From: Aquatica leii
Taxonomy: Eukaryota > Arthropoda > Insecta > Coleoptera > Lampyridae
Reading direction: 5' to 3'
Assembly: GCA_035610365.1 (NCBI GenBank)
Contig: CM069437.1
Coordinates: 55,886,093-55,950,092 of the forward strand
DNA length: 64,000 nucleotides
Part shown: positions 31,674 through 44,103 of the stretch, piece by piece
Position numbering within the stretch: position 1 is the first letter of the stretch
Layout: every line of letters begins with the position of its first letter
The notes under the pieces: generated by a model
Databases searched by the model: none
What the model was told of the DNA's origin: nothing
Seen by the model: the letters and a program-made list of their open reading frames with translations, nothing else
Position numbers and translations under genes: made by a program

Positions 31674-31757
31674 GTATAATGAGGTTAGAAGTTGATAGTT
31701 AAAATTTTAAAGGAAAATATTATTTTCGTCTTTTTAGAGCATTTAAATAAAAGCTGT
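31674..31757. repeat. Inverted repeat, right arm, second part
   Basis: ATAATGAGGTTAGAAGTTGA and the following TAGTTAAAATTTTAAAGG are the inverted counterpart of 24800-24880. It abuts the C-terminal side of the Helitron helicase remnant, so the arms could be a Helitron-associated end sequence. This is unproven. Confidence 0.7.
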
Positions 31758-31784
31758 TTTTTTTGCTTTTAATTTATTTTTTAC

Positions 31785-33357
31785 TTTTTAGTTATTGCTG
31801 GCTAGGTTTCTGAGTCTGTTCATCTCATTCAACGCATCATTGTTGCAAGGTCGTTTGCCGGTTAATTTCGAACAGTCTAGCTCTTCAATAAGGAGACCTT
31901 CTAATGATTTCACCCTACTTAAGGCCACGTATGCTTGACCAGCAGCAAAGAGCTTCGAGCCTAAGTAAACAACGGCGTGGTCGACAGTACTACCCTGCAT
32001 TTTGTGTACTGTGCAAGCCCAGCATAATGGGCAGCATTCTTCGTTCTGTGGTTCCGTGACTATATTTTGCTAGAAATTGCACAGACTTGGGCTAAATGAA
32101 GTCAACACCGTCTTTACCGAAGTCTATACGGACGCATGGTATATCAGTGTCATACATCTGTGCTCTTCGAAAGCAGGGCCATATAATTTCTGTAATATGT
32201 CCAATGGCAACATTCACCAGACCTTTGGACACATCTACATTGTAACGCAACATCACCTTGACCCCAACAAATATTTGTAGCTCCTTAGGTAGCTCTCCTG
32301 TCTTGCTTATATCTGATGGTTTAATATTATGTAGATCTAAGTCGTTAGTTTTTCGAGTACAATCTACTAGACTATCCTGTGCTATGATTTTGTTAATAGT
32401 TATACCACGAGCTCGGAAATGTTCGAGAACAGTTTTGTTGTGATTGTATACTTGTTGGTTAGTGGGATAAATTCGCAGGGCTTTTTCAATCGCAAATTCG
32501 CCAGTTGGTTTTTTGTTTAGCCGATTCATTAAAATAGCAAAATGCTCTGATTGAAGTTCACCAATTCGTAATGCATTCAGGAGGTCTTTGAAAGTTGTGC
32601 TATCTTGTTGTCTCATATTTTCAGTCAATTCAATTAAGGAGAAGCAACGCCATAGGTGCGTTGCTGGGACAAATCTAGAGGGTTGATCAAAAACTTGATT
32701 TCCTCGAACAGGAGGTAACTGCATTAGGTCACCAAATACACAAATATTTATACCACCAAGTAATAATTCGTTGTTTTTGAGTTGTTTTAGTCGGGAATCT
32801 ACCATACACAGCATTTCATACGGGACCATTGAGATTTCATCAATAAATAAAAATTCAATATGTTGCCACTGTTGCCGCATCAAGCGCAAGTAATTACCAG
32901 TAAGAATAGGCATTTGCGCTATTCTACCATCCTTCTGTAACGGCAATTTTAGTGTAGGATGTAATGTGGATCCGCTCACTAAACGTGCTGCCACCCTTGT
33001 AAGCGCACAAACTTTAACAACTTGCTTCTCGTAACACCGATTTACTTGGTTTTTCTATAAGTTAAAGAGAAAGGTCTTTCAACTCCCAGCGTTACCTGTT
33101 ATGAACAACCTCAGACGCTTATTGGTTTGGTCAATTAGCTGTTCTGAAATACTCTTTGTTATGAATAAAAATGCATCCTTTTGTCCAACATTCATTGCTC
33201 TTCTCGCATTGAGAAATTCGTCATCGCTCATGTGCTGTTCTGGCATTTCCAACTCTTCTTCAAAATTTTCATGTTGAGCTTCTTCATTCAAGACTTCAGA
33301 AGCATGAATTTGGTTATAAGCATTCTGCAGCTGTCTGTCACGCTCCCTAAATCTATT
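31785..33357 (-). pseudogene. Helitron PIF1-like helicase, partial and decayed
   Basis: The minus strand from 33357 reads RFRERDRQLQNAYNQIHASE, then a Glu-rich stretch, NVGQKDAFLFI, and Walker A as LFITGNAGS*KT with GGA changed to TGA. 32092-32994 holds ARLVSGSTLHPTLKLPL, FLFIDEISMVPYEML (Walker B), NICVFGDLMQLPPVRG and LTENMRQQD. 31788-32000 holds [28 protein letters not shown] and the C-terminus. These are SF1B PIF1 motifs in order, in the form found in Helitron RepHel proteins. The Rep nuclease domain is absent. Breaks: the Walker A stop, and frameshifts near 33000-33070 and 32000-32090. No CTRR end or terminal hairpin was identified with confidence. Confidence 0.85.
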
Positions 33358-33640
33358 TTAATATACTTTTAAATATACACTATATGGAATAACATTCTGT
33401 TCTAATAAAAGTTGATAATCATTTTTAATCACTTGTAAATGACATAATTAAGATATTCAAAAAGCATATAAACATTGCTCTTGTGTTATAATTCAGATTT
33501 ATTATTGTTGCTTCTAAATAAACGTTATACTCTCAGTATTAGTTTCATTTGGAACAATTCAGGTTTTTACTTAGTGTTGCGAGCATTAGCTTATAAAAGT
33601 AAACTTTGGTATCAGGTGACAAAATTACCAATTCCACAAC
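33358..33640. other. Possible LTR end of the following gypsy element
   Basis: No coding similarity. It lies just upstream of a PBS-like TGGTGTCAGGTGTGGGG (about 33648), so it may contain a 5' LTR, but no second LTR copy was identified. Confidence 0.3.
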
Positions 33641-34155
33641 ATAAAAGTGGTGTCAGGTGTGGGGTGGCATCTACAGAAGAACTCTGGCGTGTGTCAACAC
33701 CTTAAGTCAAGAACTTCAAATCTCCAGAACAACACACTAAGTGGTTTCTGGATCGCACTTTCAAAAGAAAAAAGAAATCTCCAGAACAATACACTAAGTG
33801 GTTTCCGGATCGTACCTTCACCAGAAGAAAGATAACTTCAGGACGCTAACTAAATCTAGATAAAATTATGACTCATAATCGTATACTATAAGTCAAATTT
33901 TGTTGTTGATCAATTGATCAATTAAGTCATAGTCAATATTTCATCATTTTAGATTTAGCATCAGGATTTCATCAAATTCCGAATAAACCGGAAGACAGCT
34001 TTTTCTACTCCTACTGGTCACTATGAGTATACCAGAACGCCATTCGGACTAAAGAATGCACCTGCAACTTTTCAAAGACTTATGAATACCATTCTTACTG
34101 GGTTACAAGGTTTCCAATGTTTTGTACATCTAGATGATAGTAATACCCTTGTTTG
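33640..34155 (+). pseudogene. Second gypsy lineage, leader and N-terminal RT fragment
   Basis: After the PBS-like site, gag and protease are missing. At 33930-34140 the reverse transcriptase appears as [18 protein letters not shown], then in other frames [20 protein letters not shown] and FVHLDD (catalytic block). The wording is that of the 17.6/297-type gypsy group. The frame is cut right after LDD by the 2.1-kb inverted-repeat element and the LINE, and resumes at 41474. Confidence 0.8.
33716..33832 (+). repeat. Tandem duplication of about 57 bp
   Basis: AATCTCCAGAACAACACACT...AAGTGGTTTCTGGATCGCAC (from about 33719) is repeated as AATCTCCAGAACAATACACT...AAGTGGTTTCCGGATCGTAC (from about 33776). 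Confidence 0.8.
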
Positions 34156-35640
34156 TATACATTATAGTTAGACAATGCGATAGCTTTATATAGAAACAGA
34201 TTTTTTATTCATGTTAGATGGCGATAGTGAAAACAGGGTAATAATTAAATGCAAAGCCTCAAACCGTTTTTTGTTATTAAAAGATTGCAAACGATGGCGG
34301 CACAAGTAAGCTACTTACACAAGCTATTAGGTTCGACATACGTGCAAAGCAATGTTTTACCAGTTAACTTGCTTTGATTCTTAAAACTCTGAGTTTGCAA
34401 AAATAATTCTTACACTTTAATTTCTGTTTATAAACAAAATATAGAATAAATAAAATTCTGGAAACGTTTCTATAAAATTATAATCGGTTGAGTGGTTTGT
34501 TTCATTTAGTTTGTTTAATTTTCTTTGCAAGCCGGAAGTCAACAAAGATGTGCTAATTTAATTTTTTTAAATTTTTATACTACTCAAAAGGCACATAAAA
34601 TATAAATATACAAGCTTATTAGCACTTTAGCTGTATCTTTAGCAATAAATTCAGGGCGATGCTTCAAAGATTCGGACTTCACAACCAAATTAATGATTTA
34701 AATTTTCGTATGAATTACTTGCTTGCCGCTTATCAAAATCACGGATAATGTTTTCAATCGGGTTTTGTTATCACTTTACTAAAGTAACAAACCGGACGCA
34801 TGCTACTACATAGAAAAAACGCCGCTTATAGTAATCATAATTTAGGTTTATGTTATCAATTTATTCTCAGGTTTGTTTCTATACATGATCAATAACTTAT
34901 GCATTTTTGAGCTAAATTTTCACAATGCGATTGTTTAGAGTGAAAAATTTTATCATTGTACTCTAAAAATAGTTGTTTTGCATTTTTACCTTATCTTTAC
35001 GGTGTTATTTATTTATTAAAATAATTTAACGGATTTACGAAACGGTACATTATTTTAACATCTGTAAATACGTTATCTTCGTGAATTAACTTGGAAAGCA
35101 CGTGCCTTCTTAGAATATCAAATTAAATTAACTACGTCTTATGTGATAACGTTGTTTTGTATTTATTTTTAGTGTCAGCAAATTTCTGAGAAGAATTGTG
35201 TAGTTCTTAGAACAGTGAATGAAGCATCATAACGTTGTTTTTAATTTCTTTTTATTAACGGTGTCAACAAACTGTTTAATGCTACTGATCCTTTAGCTCA
35301 AAATGCTGATTCTTTTAAACGTTTTTAACTTGTATTGGACGCTTTGATTTTACTTTCTAAATTAACAACCTGTTAATCACATACACGCTGTATGTATTTA
35401 CTGCTTTCTAACAGATAAGCATTTTTCCTGAATTTCGTATATTGTTATCATTCGGTTATTGTGATCCAAAAACTCAAGTTCCGACGTGATTCTATTAAGC
35501 AGCGTGCACTGCATAGTTAAAAACGCAGGCATTCGGCCAGAAATAATACCAGCATTACCTACAATCATTCTACAATATACCAGATCCCAGATCTGTTTTC
35601 ATTATTTCAATAAACAGAAACATGTAGAATAGGTATTTCC

Positions 35641-35723
35641 GTATTTCTGTTTATTGACATAAAAGGACCATCAGCTAAACATGCCTGCCCACCCAAATTA
35701 TCTTTTATCATTTTATTATCAGT
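35641..35723 (+). repeat. Internal direct repeat, copy 1
   Basis: About 83 bp beginning GTATTTCTGTTTATTGACAT and continuing AAAAGGACCATCAGC, nearly identical to 36129-36211 (one C/T difference in ACCCAAATTA). Confidence 0.9.
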
Positions 35724-36128
35724 ATGTGTATTCATTAACTAGTTAACTTTAATCTAATTTATATCAAATTTGATTAGAAATTTTGTAAATTTGGTAGTTC
35801 ATTTTATTGTTTTGATCGCTCGAATACTATAAACAAATATATACAAGTTAGAAACTGTACATTTAATTATAAAATTATCTTCTATTAAGGGAATAATTAT
35901 GTTTCTCAGAATACGAGTGGTTTACGTAGACCGAATTTCATAACATAAGTGTTATCGTGCATAGATATCATTTTCCTTCAAGGTTATTTAACATGTAATA
36001 AAAAAGAACGTATGTCTTTTCTAAATCGCTTTAATGCAAAAAATTTTTTTTTACTTTTTGTGATAATTGCGTTTTTTTGAATATTTCAAAATGACCCTCT
36101 GGGATGATTGACCACCAGCCGCCACTGG

Positions 36129-36211
36129 GTATTTCTGTTTATTGACATAAAAGGACCATCAGCTAAACATGCCTGCCCATCCAAATTATCTTTTATCATT
36201 TTATTTTGCGT
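36129..36211 (+). repeat. Internal direct repeat, copy 2
   Basis: Second copy of the 83-bp unit, 488 bp from the first. It lies near the right end of the inverted-repeat element. Confidence 0.9.
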
Positions 36212-36374
36212 TTGCATCTAAAACTACTCGAGTTTTGCATCCAAATTAATGTTTCCAATTTTAGCGCATTGTCTAACTATAATGTATATATTATTATTAC
36301 TATTTTACCTAGGGGAGGTCCCAATATGGTCCCGGCACCGCGACCTGTAGGTCTATTGTGCTCCCCGATGTTTT

Positions 36375-39300
36375 CTACCCTTCTAGAATACCTGTATCTT
36401 TGATAAAGTCTAGGATTTCAGTAGGGCGAATCTTCGTTACTTCCTCTTGTGTAAGCTTTTCATTTACAAGTAGGCGTTTCCTTGCCCTTGTGAATGATTC
36501 ACAGTGGCAGATGACGTGGTATGGAGTTTCTTCCTCTTCACCACAACCCCTGCATATCGGGCTATCAGTCAGTCCCATTTTATGCAGGTGTTTGTTTAAA
36601 CGACAATGGCTTGTCACCATCTCTGTCACAAGTTTGATCTTCGTCCTACTTAACTTTAAGATGGACGTTGCTAAGCTCCCGTCGGGGGTTTCCAGAAAGA
36701 CCTTAAAATGATCCTGTTCTGGGACTTTCGACCAGTGTCTGCAGTGCTCTTTCGTGAGTACTGTTTGAATCTCCTGTTTGGCTGTGTTATATGTAATCCC
36801 ACAAACCGGTTCAGGGCGTATGAGTGGTTTCGTGCTTGCCGCCTTGGCAAGCCAGTCAGCAACCTGGTTACCCGCGATTCCCGCATGCCCAGGTGCCCAC
36901 ACTAGTGTAACTGTATAACATTTACCTAGTGCGTTTAGCATTTGTGTGCATTCAAGTACTAGCCCTGAGTTCACCACATACGATTCTAATGCTGCAATCG
37001 CTGCTTTGCTGTCTGTGACTATAAAGATTCTTCTTTTAGAAAGGTTCTCTTTTAACAGTTCAGCAGATGCTGTCAGGATTGCATATACCTCGGCTTGAAA
37101 CACGGTCGTTTTTCGACCTAGGCTTACAGAGATTCTGCAGCCCTGTCCATTGCTCCCGTACACTCCAGAGCCAGTGCCCTTAGTGGTTTTTGAGTCATCT
37201 GTGTAATACACGATTCCATTTAGCTTTGTTTTGTTGAAATTGTTCTCCCAGTCGTAACGGGTGGGGATTGTTGTCTTAAACAGTTTAATAAGACAAACTG
37301 TTTTGGGTATTCTCTCAGTTATCATACTGAGGTTTTTGTCTTTAGAGATCTCGTCAAAGATAGTTGAATGCCCACCCTTGACGATCCCTCCTCGCCGTTG
37401 ACTCTCAGGCGGAATGCCCCTCTGAGTGCCTCCGCCCTAATTACTAGGTGTAGTGGCTGCAGGTCCAAGAAAGTCTTCATGGCTGCTGTCGGGGTGGTTA
37501 TCAATGCCCCCGTGATTCCAAGGCAAGCTCTGCGCTGTACCTTGCTGAGTGTCTGTATGGCCCTTTGGGTGAAGGTCCTATGCCACCACACCAGTAATGC
37601 GTATGTAATGATCGGTCTGATCATTCGAGTGTATATTCAGTGGGTCATCTTTGGAGATAACCCCCACTTGCTTCTGAACGCTCGCCTGCAAGCCCACAAG
37701 GACTTTGTGGGTTTGTTCGCTATTCTCTCTAGGTGTGGTTTGAAGGTTAGCCCCTGGTCTAATGTTACGCCCAAGTATTTGCCTTCCTTCACTACCTGTA
37801 GCTTGGCTCCGTACATTGCTATGCTCTTTAGCTTTGTTGGGCCTTTTCTTCGTGAGAAGAGAATGAGGTTCGTTTTTGCCGGATTGACCGACAAGCCCTC
37901 TTCTCTACACCACCGTTCAACTAGATTTAAGGCTCCCTGCATTACAACTGATACGGTCTTTTCAAATCTGCCACGTACCACAATCACTATGTCGTCGCCA
38001 TAGCCAACCGTGTTGTAGACTGCCTCACTTAATTGTCTCAGCAGTCCGTCTACCACCAAACACCACAGTAACGGGGAGAGAACTCCTCCCTGTGGACATC
38101 CTCGTGCAGCGCGGACCGCTACAGAGCCATTATTAAGCGAGGCCGTAATGTTTCTATGTTTTAGCATGGTATCAATCCATTTACCCACGGTAGTATGTAC
38201 CCCTTTGCTTTCCATAGCAGTTCTAATGATTCTAGAGAGGTATTATCAAACGCCCCCTTTATGTCTAAAAACGCCCCCAGAGCCACTTATTTGCAGGAGA
38301 TCGCCGTTTCGGCTGCGTCCACTACTCTGTGGACGGCAAGTTCACAGGATTTATCTGGTTGATAGGCACATTGGTATTTACTGATGGGATCAGGCCCCAG
38401 CACCTCGTCCCTAATGTGTCGCTCAATGAGTTTCTCCAATAGTTTGAGGAAAATGACGTTAGACTGATGGGTTTAAACGACTTAGCTAGGGCGTATGAGT
38501 ACCGCCCAGGTTTGGGTATAAATACGATTTTTACGTCCCTCCACGCCATAGGTATGTATTCCAGGGCAACGCTTGCCCTTAGTAATGTACATAGTGTGGA
38601 GGCTAGCAGGTCTAAGCCTTGTTGTAATAGAGCAGGGAAAATTCCATCCATCCCTGGGAATTTGTATGGATGAAATTTTTTTACTGCCCACCTAATTTTG
38701 GTTAGGTTCACTATCTGACGAGCTAGAACCCAATCTGTCCTGTTCCCCCTCGAGAGGGGTTCCAGAGTTGTTGATACGCTAGCGTCAGATTTGGTAAGGG
38801 TCTTTGATCCCGAAAAGTGTGACTGGAGCAGAAGCTCTAAGGTCTCCTTTACGGTCTTTGTGTAACTCCCTACACTTTCCTTCAAGGAACCGATTCTAGC
38901 CTCTGTTCCTCCATGTAAAGCTCTTTGGAGTCTCGCATCTTCTGGAATTTGTTCGATTTCTTCGCAGTGCCTCCTCCACGAGTCACGTTTTGCCTTTCTT
39001 ATAGCCTTATTGTGTTCGGTGAGTGTGGTTCGGTATGAACCCCATTCCCTGGTGTTTTTTGCTCTATTAAAGAGCTTTCTTGTTTGAGACCGCAATCGAG
39101 AGAGTCTCTCATGCCACCAGGGCATTTTAATTGAGGTTCTTTTTTCTTTCGCGGCTTGCCTCATAGGCATCTATGCGAAGGTTTTCTTCCATGGCCTCTA
39201 ATCCCGCCGAGTCATTGACCTCGTCGGTACAGTTCTCGAGCTTGACCTTTAGGTTCTCTCTATAAAGGTCCCAATTGGTTCTTCTCGGATTTCTGTATAC

Positions 39301-39990
39301 GGCCATTGCCGCTTCGCTTGACTCAATGTCGAAGCGAATATATCTATAGTCAGATAGTGATGGCTCTTCCGACACATGTCATTTGTGTATTGAGCTGCAG
39401 GCAGTCACAGTTCCAAATGTTATATCAATCCCCTCTCTTCGTCGTGTATTGACGAAGTTCGGCTCGTTGTCTACGTTGGCCACCTCTAGATTTTTATTAA
39501 TAATATAATCTAGGAGAGACTCACCTCTTTTGATGATGTCCGTGCTGCCCCACACAGTGTGGTGCGCATTGGCATCGCATCCAAGGAGGATTTGCCATCC
39601 TTTCCGCTGACAGGGGTCCACCAGTTTAGAGACTTCTATGCTTGGTGGTGGATTTTGTTGGTCGTAGGGGAGGTATGCGGATCCGAGCACTAGCTCCCTC
39701 TCGCTCCCATCCCTTTCCATTGTCAGCGTCACTGCCACCAGGTCTCTGCAACAAAATTCCCAAAGTGGCAGTAGTTTAACGCTATCTCTAGCTATAATGC
39801 ACAATCTGGGATTGGTTTCGGTTGGCTCAGCAATGAGCCGCGCTCCACTCAATCCCAGACCTCGTATTTGCCCTTTAAAAGTCCAAGGTTTTTGTACCAG
39901 GGCTACATCAATATGTTTATTCATATAAGCACAAAGGGCAGCAGATGCCGCCCTACTGTGATGCAGGTTTATTTGTACAAGTTTAACCAT
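36375..39990 (-). pseudogene. LINE ORF2: endonuclease, RT, RNase H (few breaks)
   Basis: Starts at ATG 39990 (MVKLVQINLHHSRAASAALC). The APE-type endonuclease (39379-39990) includes LVQKPWTFKG and GCDANAHHTVWGSTD. A linker follows to 39127-39375. The RT spans about 38690-37640, with FKPISLTSF, RGCPQGGVLSPLLW and GYGDDIVIV in place of YADD. RNase H is in 36375-37325: TDDSKTTKGTGSGVYG, FQAEVYAIL, VTDSKAAIAAL and WAPGHAGIAGNQVADWLA, with all acidic residues visible. It is followed by a Cys/His block (CRGCGEEEETPYHVICHC). Frameshifts lie near 39375, 38690-38215, 37640 and 37325. RNase H after RT together with this endonuclease wording fits the LOA/I group. Confidence 0.85.
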
Positions 39991-40993
39991 TTAAGCCTGT
40001 ATCTACCAACTGGGGTGCAATGGATGACGCTGTAGGGTGTAGTTCCTCTGAGGGCCCCTCAACCACTGTCTTCTCTTTGCACTCCATACTGGTCGCCTCC
40101 TCACCCCCCACCTTCGTCTTGGAGAGGAGTTTAAACGTCACTCTAGTAAAGTTGACGTAGGGACTATCGTTGCAAATAGCCCCCATCTTGTCCTAAGAAG
40201 TTTGATCCATAAGGACAATCAATGTTTGTCCCTTGGGGTCCTCCTTCTTGTCCACTACATGTCAGTTGCTGGTTACAATACCAGCATTCTGGATCTCGAT
40301 CCTTTTCAGAATCTTTACCGGTTCCACATGGGCCCCGGAGATCCAGGCATGTGCTGGTTTTGGAAGGTCTTTCGTTTCGAGGAATCGAAGTTTAGCACCC
40401 TTCCACGGAGCTACTCTCCTTAGCTCCGTTCTCAACCAATCCAACGATACCTGGTCTGCGCATGTGATTAACAGCGCTCCCCCTCGGTGGCGACATTCCG
40501 TGAATTTGAGCGAAACCGTCCCAATGAACAGAATGTCGATTCTATCGAGGATCCAGGTTTTAATTTGCCCTGTTTCCTCCTCCGACAGCGTGCACTCCAG
40601 GTCTTCATGGACAAAAGCCATTTTGAAGCCTGTTGTTGCTTCACTGAAAGTTCTGGTGTCCTTTTTAGTCCCAGACTTTGCCTTTTTTAAGGTACCTCTC
40701 TTGAGAATGCTGTCGTCACACTGGTGTCGCTTTTGCGTCTTAGTTCTAGAGACAGCTTTATTCTGTGGGGTGCTTAGTTGCCCTTCTTTGGGCGATAAAA
40801 GGACAGGTTGCTTAGAGCCCCCTGGTTTTCTTATCGCCTTTCTTAATTTCCGGCGCGCTGCCCCGGAGAGTTTTTTACGCTCACCAGTACCAGGTGCCCC
40901 GGCGGAAGGTTTTATTTTTGTTTCTAATTGGTCTATATAAGTCCCACGAGTGTGGGGAAAATAAAATGTCCACACGTGCGGTGCTCCCTGCAC
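39983..40993 (-). pseudogene. LINE ORF1, DUF4780-like
   Basis: Begins MQGAPHVWTFYFPH at 40993, has a Lys/Arg-rich segment (RRKLRKAIRKPGG), and then a globular domain with GQIKTWILDRIDIL, GGALLITCADQVSLDWLRTE and AHAWISGAHVEPVKILKRIE. This matches DUF4780-type domains of insect LINE ORF1s as I remember them. A frameshift near 40262 and an in-frame TAG near 40197 break it. The C-terminal part (39983-40186) ends DTGLNG and its TAA overlaps the ORF2 start as ATGGTTAA. It is likely an RNA-binding chaperone partner of ORF2. Confidence 0.75.
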
Positions 40994-41461
40994 ACGTGTA
41001 AGGCGACTGATTACAACGGAGTGGCGCCTGGTGCTCCGAGGTTGGGGCCAGTAAATGCTGATCCTCTATTCAGCCACGCATCCCCTCGGTCCGGCCCCTG
41101 ACCCTTGAGATTTAGGATTTTGCTGAGGTTGTCTCCTCTTGGTCCAGGCGGTTAACCCAAGACCCCCCGCACCAACCTGAGCACTCCAGGTTCGTGCATG
41201 GTATATCGACATGGTTGATACACGTGGCACATCAAACACATATCGACGCCGTTATACCCTGTGCAAGCCCTTGGCTACGACACGACAGTTGGGCGGGGTA
41301 GCTGGTCCACGATGCTGTCTTTGGTTGCTGCGAGTCCCTGTTCATAAGCGACAAGCAACCTTATCCCTAGCATTAACCTAAGCATCACATAAGATCATTC
41401 ACTTAGGCCGTTCCCCTATCCGCCACCTGGGGACGCGCCTGGTAGGGTGCCACCACTCAGG
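40994..41461 (-). promoter_or_regulatory. 5' untranslated region of the LINE
   Basis: GC-richer than anything nearby, with no open frame. It reaches the target duplication at 41462, so the element is not 5'-truncated. LINEs of this group use internal promoters here; I could not pinpoint motifs. Confidence 0.6.
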
Positions 41462-41473
41462 ATAATGTATATA

Positions 41474-43580
41474 ACTTCAGTCCAATAATTTAAAACTACA
41501 GCCAGATAAATGTGAATTTTTACGTCGCGAAGTCATTCATCTAGGTCATATTATCTCAGATGAAAGGATAAAACCTAATTCTGAAAAGGTTAATGTTATT
41601 ACTAAACTTCGTACTTCAAGAAATCCTTTCTAGGTTTAATCGGTTACTGTAGACGTTTCATTCATAATTTCTATCAAATTACTAAACCTTTAACTAGTCT
41701 TCTAAAAAAGGTTGTTTTATTCAAATGGAAAACCAAGGAAAATGATTCTTTTGAACAACTGAAAAATGTTCTAACAACAAAACCTATCTTAAGGTACCCT
41801 AATTTTTCTAAAGAGTTACAAGTTAGACAATTGCTTCTAAATATGCAATAGGTGGAATTCTGTTCCAAGGAAAAATAGGATCGAATCTTTCAATTTCTTA
41901 CGCAAGTCGTACCCTTAATAAAGCAGAATATAACTATTCTACTATTGAAGGTGAACTATCAGCAATTGTTTGGGCGACCAAATACTTCAGACCGTATTTG
42001 TAAGGTAGAAAATTCAAAAAAGTTACCGATCATCGACTACTAACTTGGTTATTTCAATGTTTATTTTCAGTAAAAGACCCAGGTTCGAAATTAATTAGGT
42101 GGCGTTTAAAATTGTCTGAATATGATTATGAAATCATCTATAAACCAGGAAAAATTAATTTATTAATTAATATTACTAAAACCAAAATGTAACAATATTG
42201 TCAAAACTAACAAACCCGTCATTAGTATAATAAAATCTAATGTTCTTAAATATTATTTCATTGATTCGTCCGACGATGGAAACATTGATTTATACTCTCC
42301 TTTCATTAGTAATCGCAATTTCAAATGTTTTATAAAAAATAAACATTTCGATCCAATTAAATATATTGATTTTTTCTATACTATAAGAAATTTAAGGAAC
42401 TTATTAGAAAAAAATTCAATACCTGAAAGTTTTATTCCAAACCCAGAAAACGAATTCTCAAAATAACAAATTGAAAAGATTAAAGAATTTATTTTATATA
42501 TTTATAGAAATTCAAACATTATCGTAAATCTCCATACTAATGAATTAATCCCTACTTCTTCCGAAGAAATTAAAATAATTCTCAAAGAAAATCACAATTC
42601 TCTCATTTCAGGACACTGTGGGTTTTATCGTATGTACAATCGAATTAAAATGAAATTTATCTGGGACTCCATGACAAATGACATAAAAACTTTTATAAAA
42701 AATGGTGCTACATGTCAACTTAATAAGAAAGGTATCCTTAAAACAAAAGCTCCAATGCAAATTACCACTACATCTTCTCAACCCTTTGAAAAGGTATAGT
42801 AGATATAGTAGGTCCATTGCCAATTACAGAGATAGGTAATAAATATATTTGAACTCTTCAAGATAATCTTACTAAATATTCATTTGTAATTCCAATTTCC
42901 AATCATGAATCAATTACGATTGCTAAAAATGTAACAGACATTCCTACTAAACTTGGAACTCCAAAATCTATCCTTTCGTATCAAGGTACCGAATTTAATT
43001 CCTCTCTTATCAAGGATATAAGCAGATTATTTGGCATCAAAGATTTCATAGCCTCTGCTTAGCATCCTCAAACTAATGGAGCCTTAGAAAAGAGCCATTC
43101 CATTCTAAACGACTATCTTAAGCATATTAATAGCAAACAATCAAATTGGAATGAACTATTAAAATTCGCAACTTTTTTTTATAATACTACGCAACATACC
43201 TCTACCAAATTCACTTCATATGAATTAGTATTTGGTCATAAACCAATTATTCCAAGTTCTTTAAAAACAGAACCCGATTTTAAGTATACTTATGCAGATC
43301 AAGTAAAATATCGTCTTAAGGAATAACTAAAACTTGCCAAAGAAAATCTTCTGAAAAGTAAAGAAACTTCTAAAGAACATTATAACCGAAATGTCACGGC
43401 TAAGGAGTTCAAGGTTAAGTCCTTCTATAAATTGAAAATTCAAAACCTGGAATATCGAAAAAATTAAGCCCAAATTGGAAAGGTCCGTATAAAATCCAGT
43501 CAATGTAACTATTTTCATAAAGAATAAAGAAAAAATTGTTCATATTACTTAATTACTTTTAATTACATTTCCATTACTCC
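41474..43580 (+). pseudogene. Second gypsy lineage, RT end, RNase H and integrase
   Basis: Resumes the frame cut at 34155. RT end: LQPDKCEFLRREVIHLGHII and GLIGYCRRFIHNFYQITKPL. RNase [33 protein letters not shown] and a degraded DHR block. Integrase zinc finger: NHNSLISGHCGFYRMYNRIK ... GATCQ. Integrase core: DIVGPLPITEIGNKY, then SYQGTEFN, where the second catalytic Asp is Tyr, and HPQTNGALEKSH with the Glu. Many frameshifts and stops. The wording is close to the 17.6/297 lineage. Confidence 0.85.
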
Positions 43581-43590
43581 TGAATGTACC

Positions 43591-43878
43591 CAGGCGCGGC
43601 TTCAGAGGGGGGGCCGGGGGGGCTATGGCCCCTCCCGACATTGAAAATAATACTGAAGTTTTTCTCACTTTGTATGTAATACATTCGCTTTTTTTAATAG
43701 TTGTATAATTTATGATGCTTTATCGCTTGCAAGTAAAAGCTTGGTGCATAACGAAGTGTTATTCAATTTTATATTAACACCATATTCAATACATTATTAT
43801 TTAAAAATGTGATGACCAGGCCCCCCCGCTATAAAATGATGGAGTCCCCACCGAAATAAACTGCTGGAGCCGCGCCTG
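43591..43878. mobile_element. hAT-type MITE, 288 bp
   Basis: Ends CAGGCGCGGCTTCAG (43591) and CTGGAGCCGCGCCTG (to 43878) are inverted copies with one mismatch. The 8-bp duplication AATGTACC flanks both sides (43583-43590 and 43879-43886). CAG...CTG ends and 8-bp duplications are hAT hallmarks. Poly-G and poly-C tracts lie just inside the ends. No coding capacity. Confidence 0.9.
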
Positions 43879-43886
43879 AATGTACC

Positions 43887-44103
43887 ACTAACCTTTTTAA
43901 CTTCTCAAACGTTTTTCTTAGATAACTCCTATCGATAAATTTGATGAAACGTTTCTAACTGAATGTATGGATTTCATCAGGCATATTACTCACTACTATC
44001 GAACATAGTAAATCCAAGTCTAACTCTCTAAATTCAATTAAACCTTAAACAACGATGTCAAAAAATAGCATAAAAGATAAAACTTGAAAATGAGAATATG
44101 TAT
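43887..44103 (+). other. Tail of the second gypsy lineage
   Basis: Continues the element interrupted by the hAT MITE. Weakly coding-like (FDETFLTECMDFIRHITHYY) but I cannot assign it. An env-like or 3' region is possible. It is cut at 44104 by macrodomain element copy 2 and continues at 52238. Confidence 0.4.

Larger units (their letters stand above)
34156..36288. mobile_element. 2.1-kb terminal-inverted-repeat element, non-coding
   Basis: TATACATTATAGTTAGACAA begins the left end (34156; 24 bp to 34179), and its exact inverted complement is at 36265-36288. The flanks are consistent with a TA duplication. It sits inside the gypsy RT coding sequence. There is no transposase-like frame. It contains an internal direct duplication (35641-35723 and 36129-36211). 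The length and TA target suggest a non-autonomous Tc1/mariner-type or unclassified element. Confidence 0.8.
36291..41461 (-). mobile_element. Full-length LOA/I-type LINE
   Basis: Bounded by a 12-bp target duplication ATAATGTATATA (36279-36290 and 41462-41473). On the minus strand it has a GC-richer 5' untranslated region, ORF1, an overlapping ORF2 with endonuclease, RT and RNase H, and a 3' tail of TAA repeats (36291-36305), as in I and LOA elements. It inserted across the right end of the 2.1-kb inverted-repeat element. It is markedly GC-richer than its surroundings, suggesting a fairly recent arrival. Confidence 0.9.

Noticed and set aside
43887..44103. An env gene in the second gypsy lineage
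   Set aside because: The short coding-like stretch has no signal peptide, cleavage site or fusion motif that I can see.
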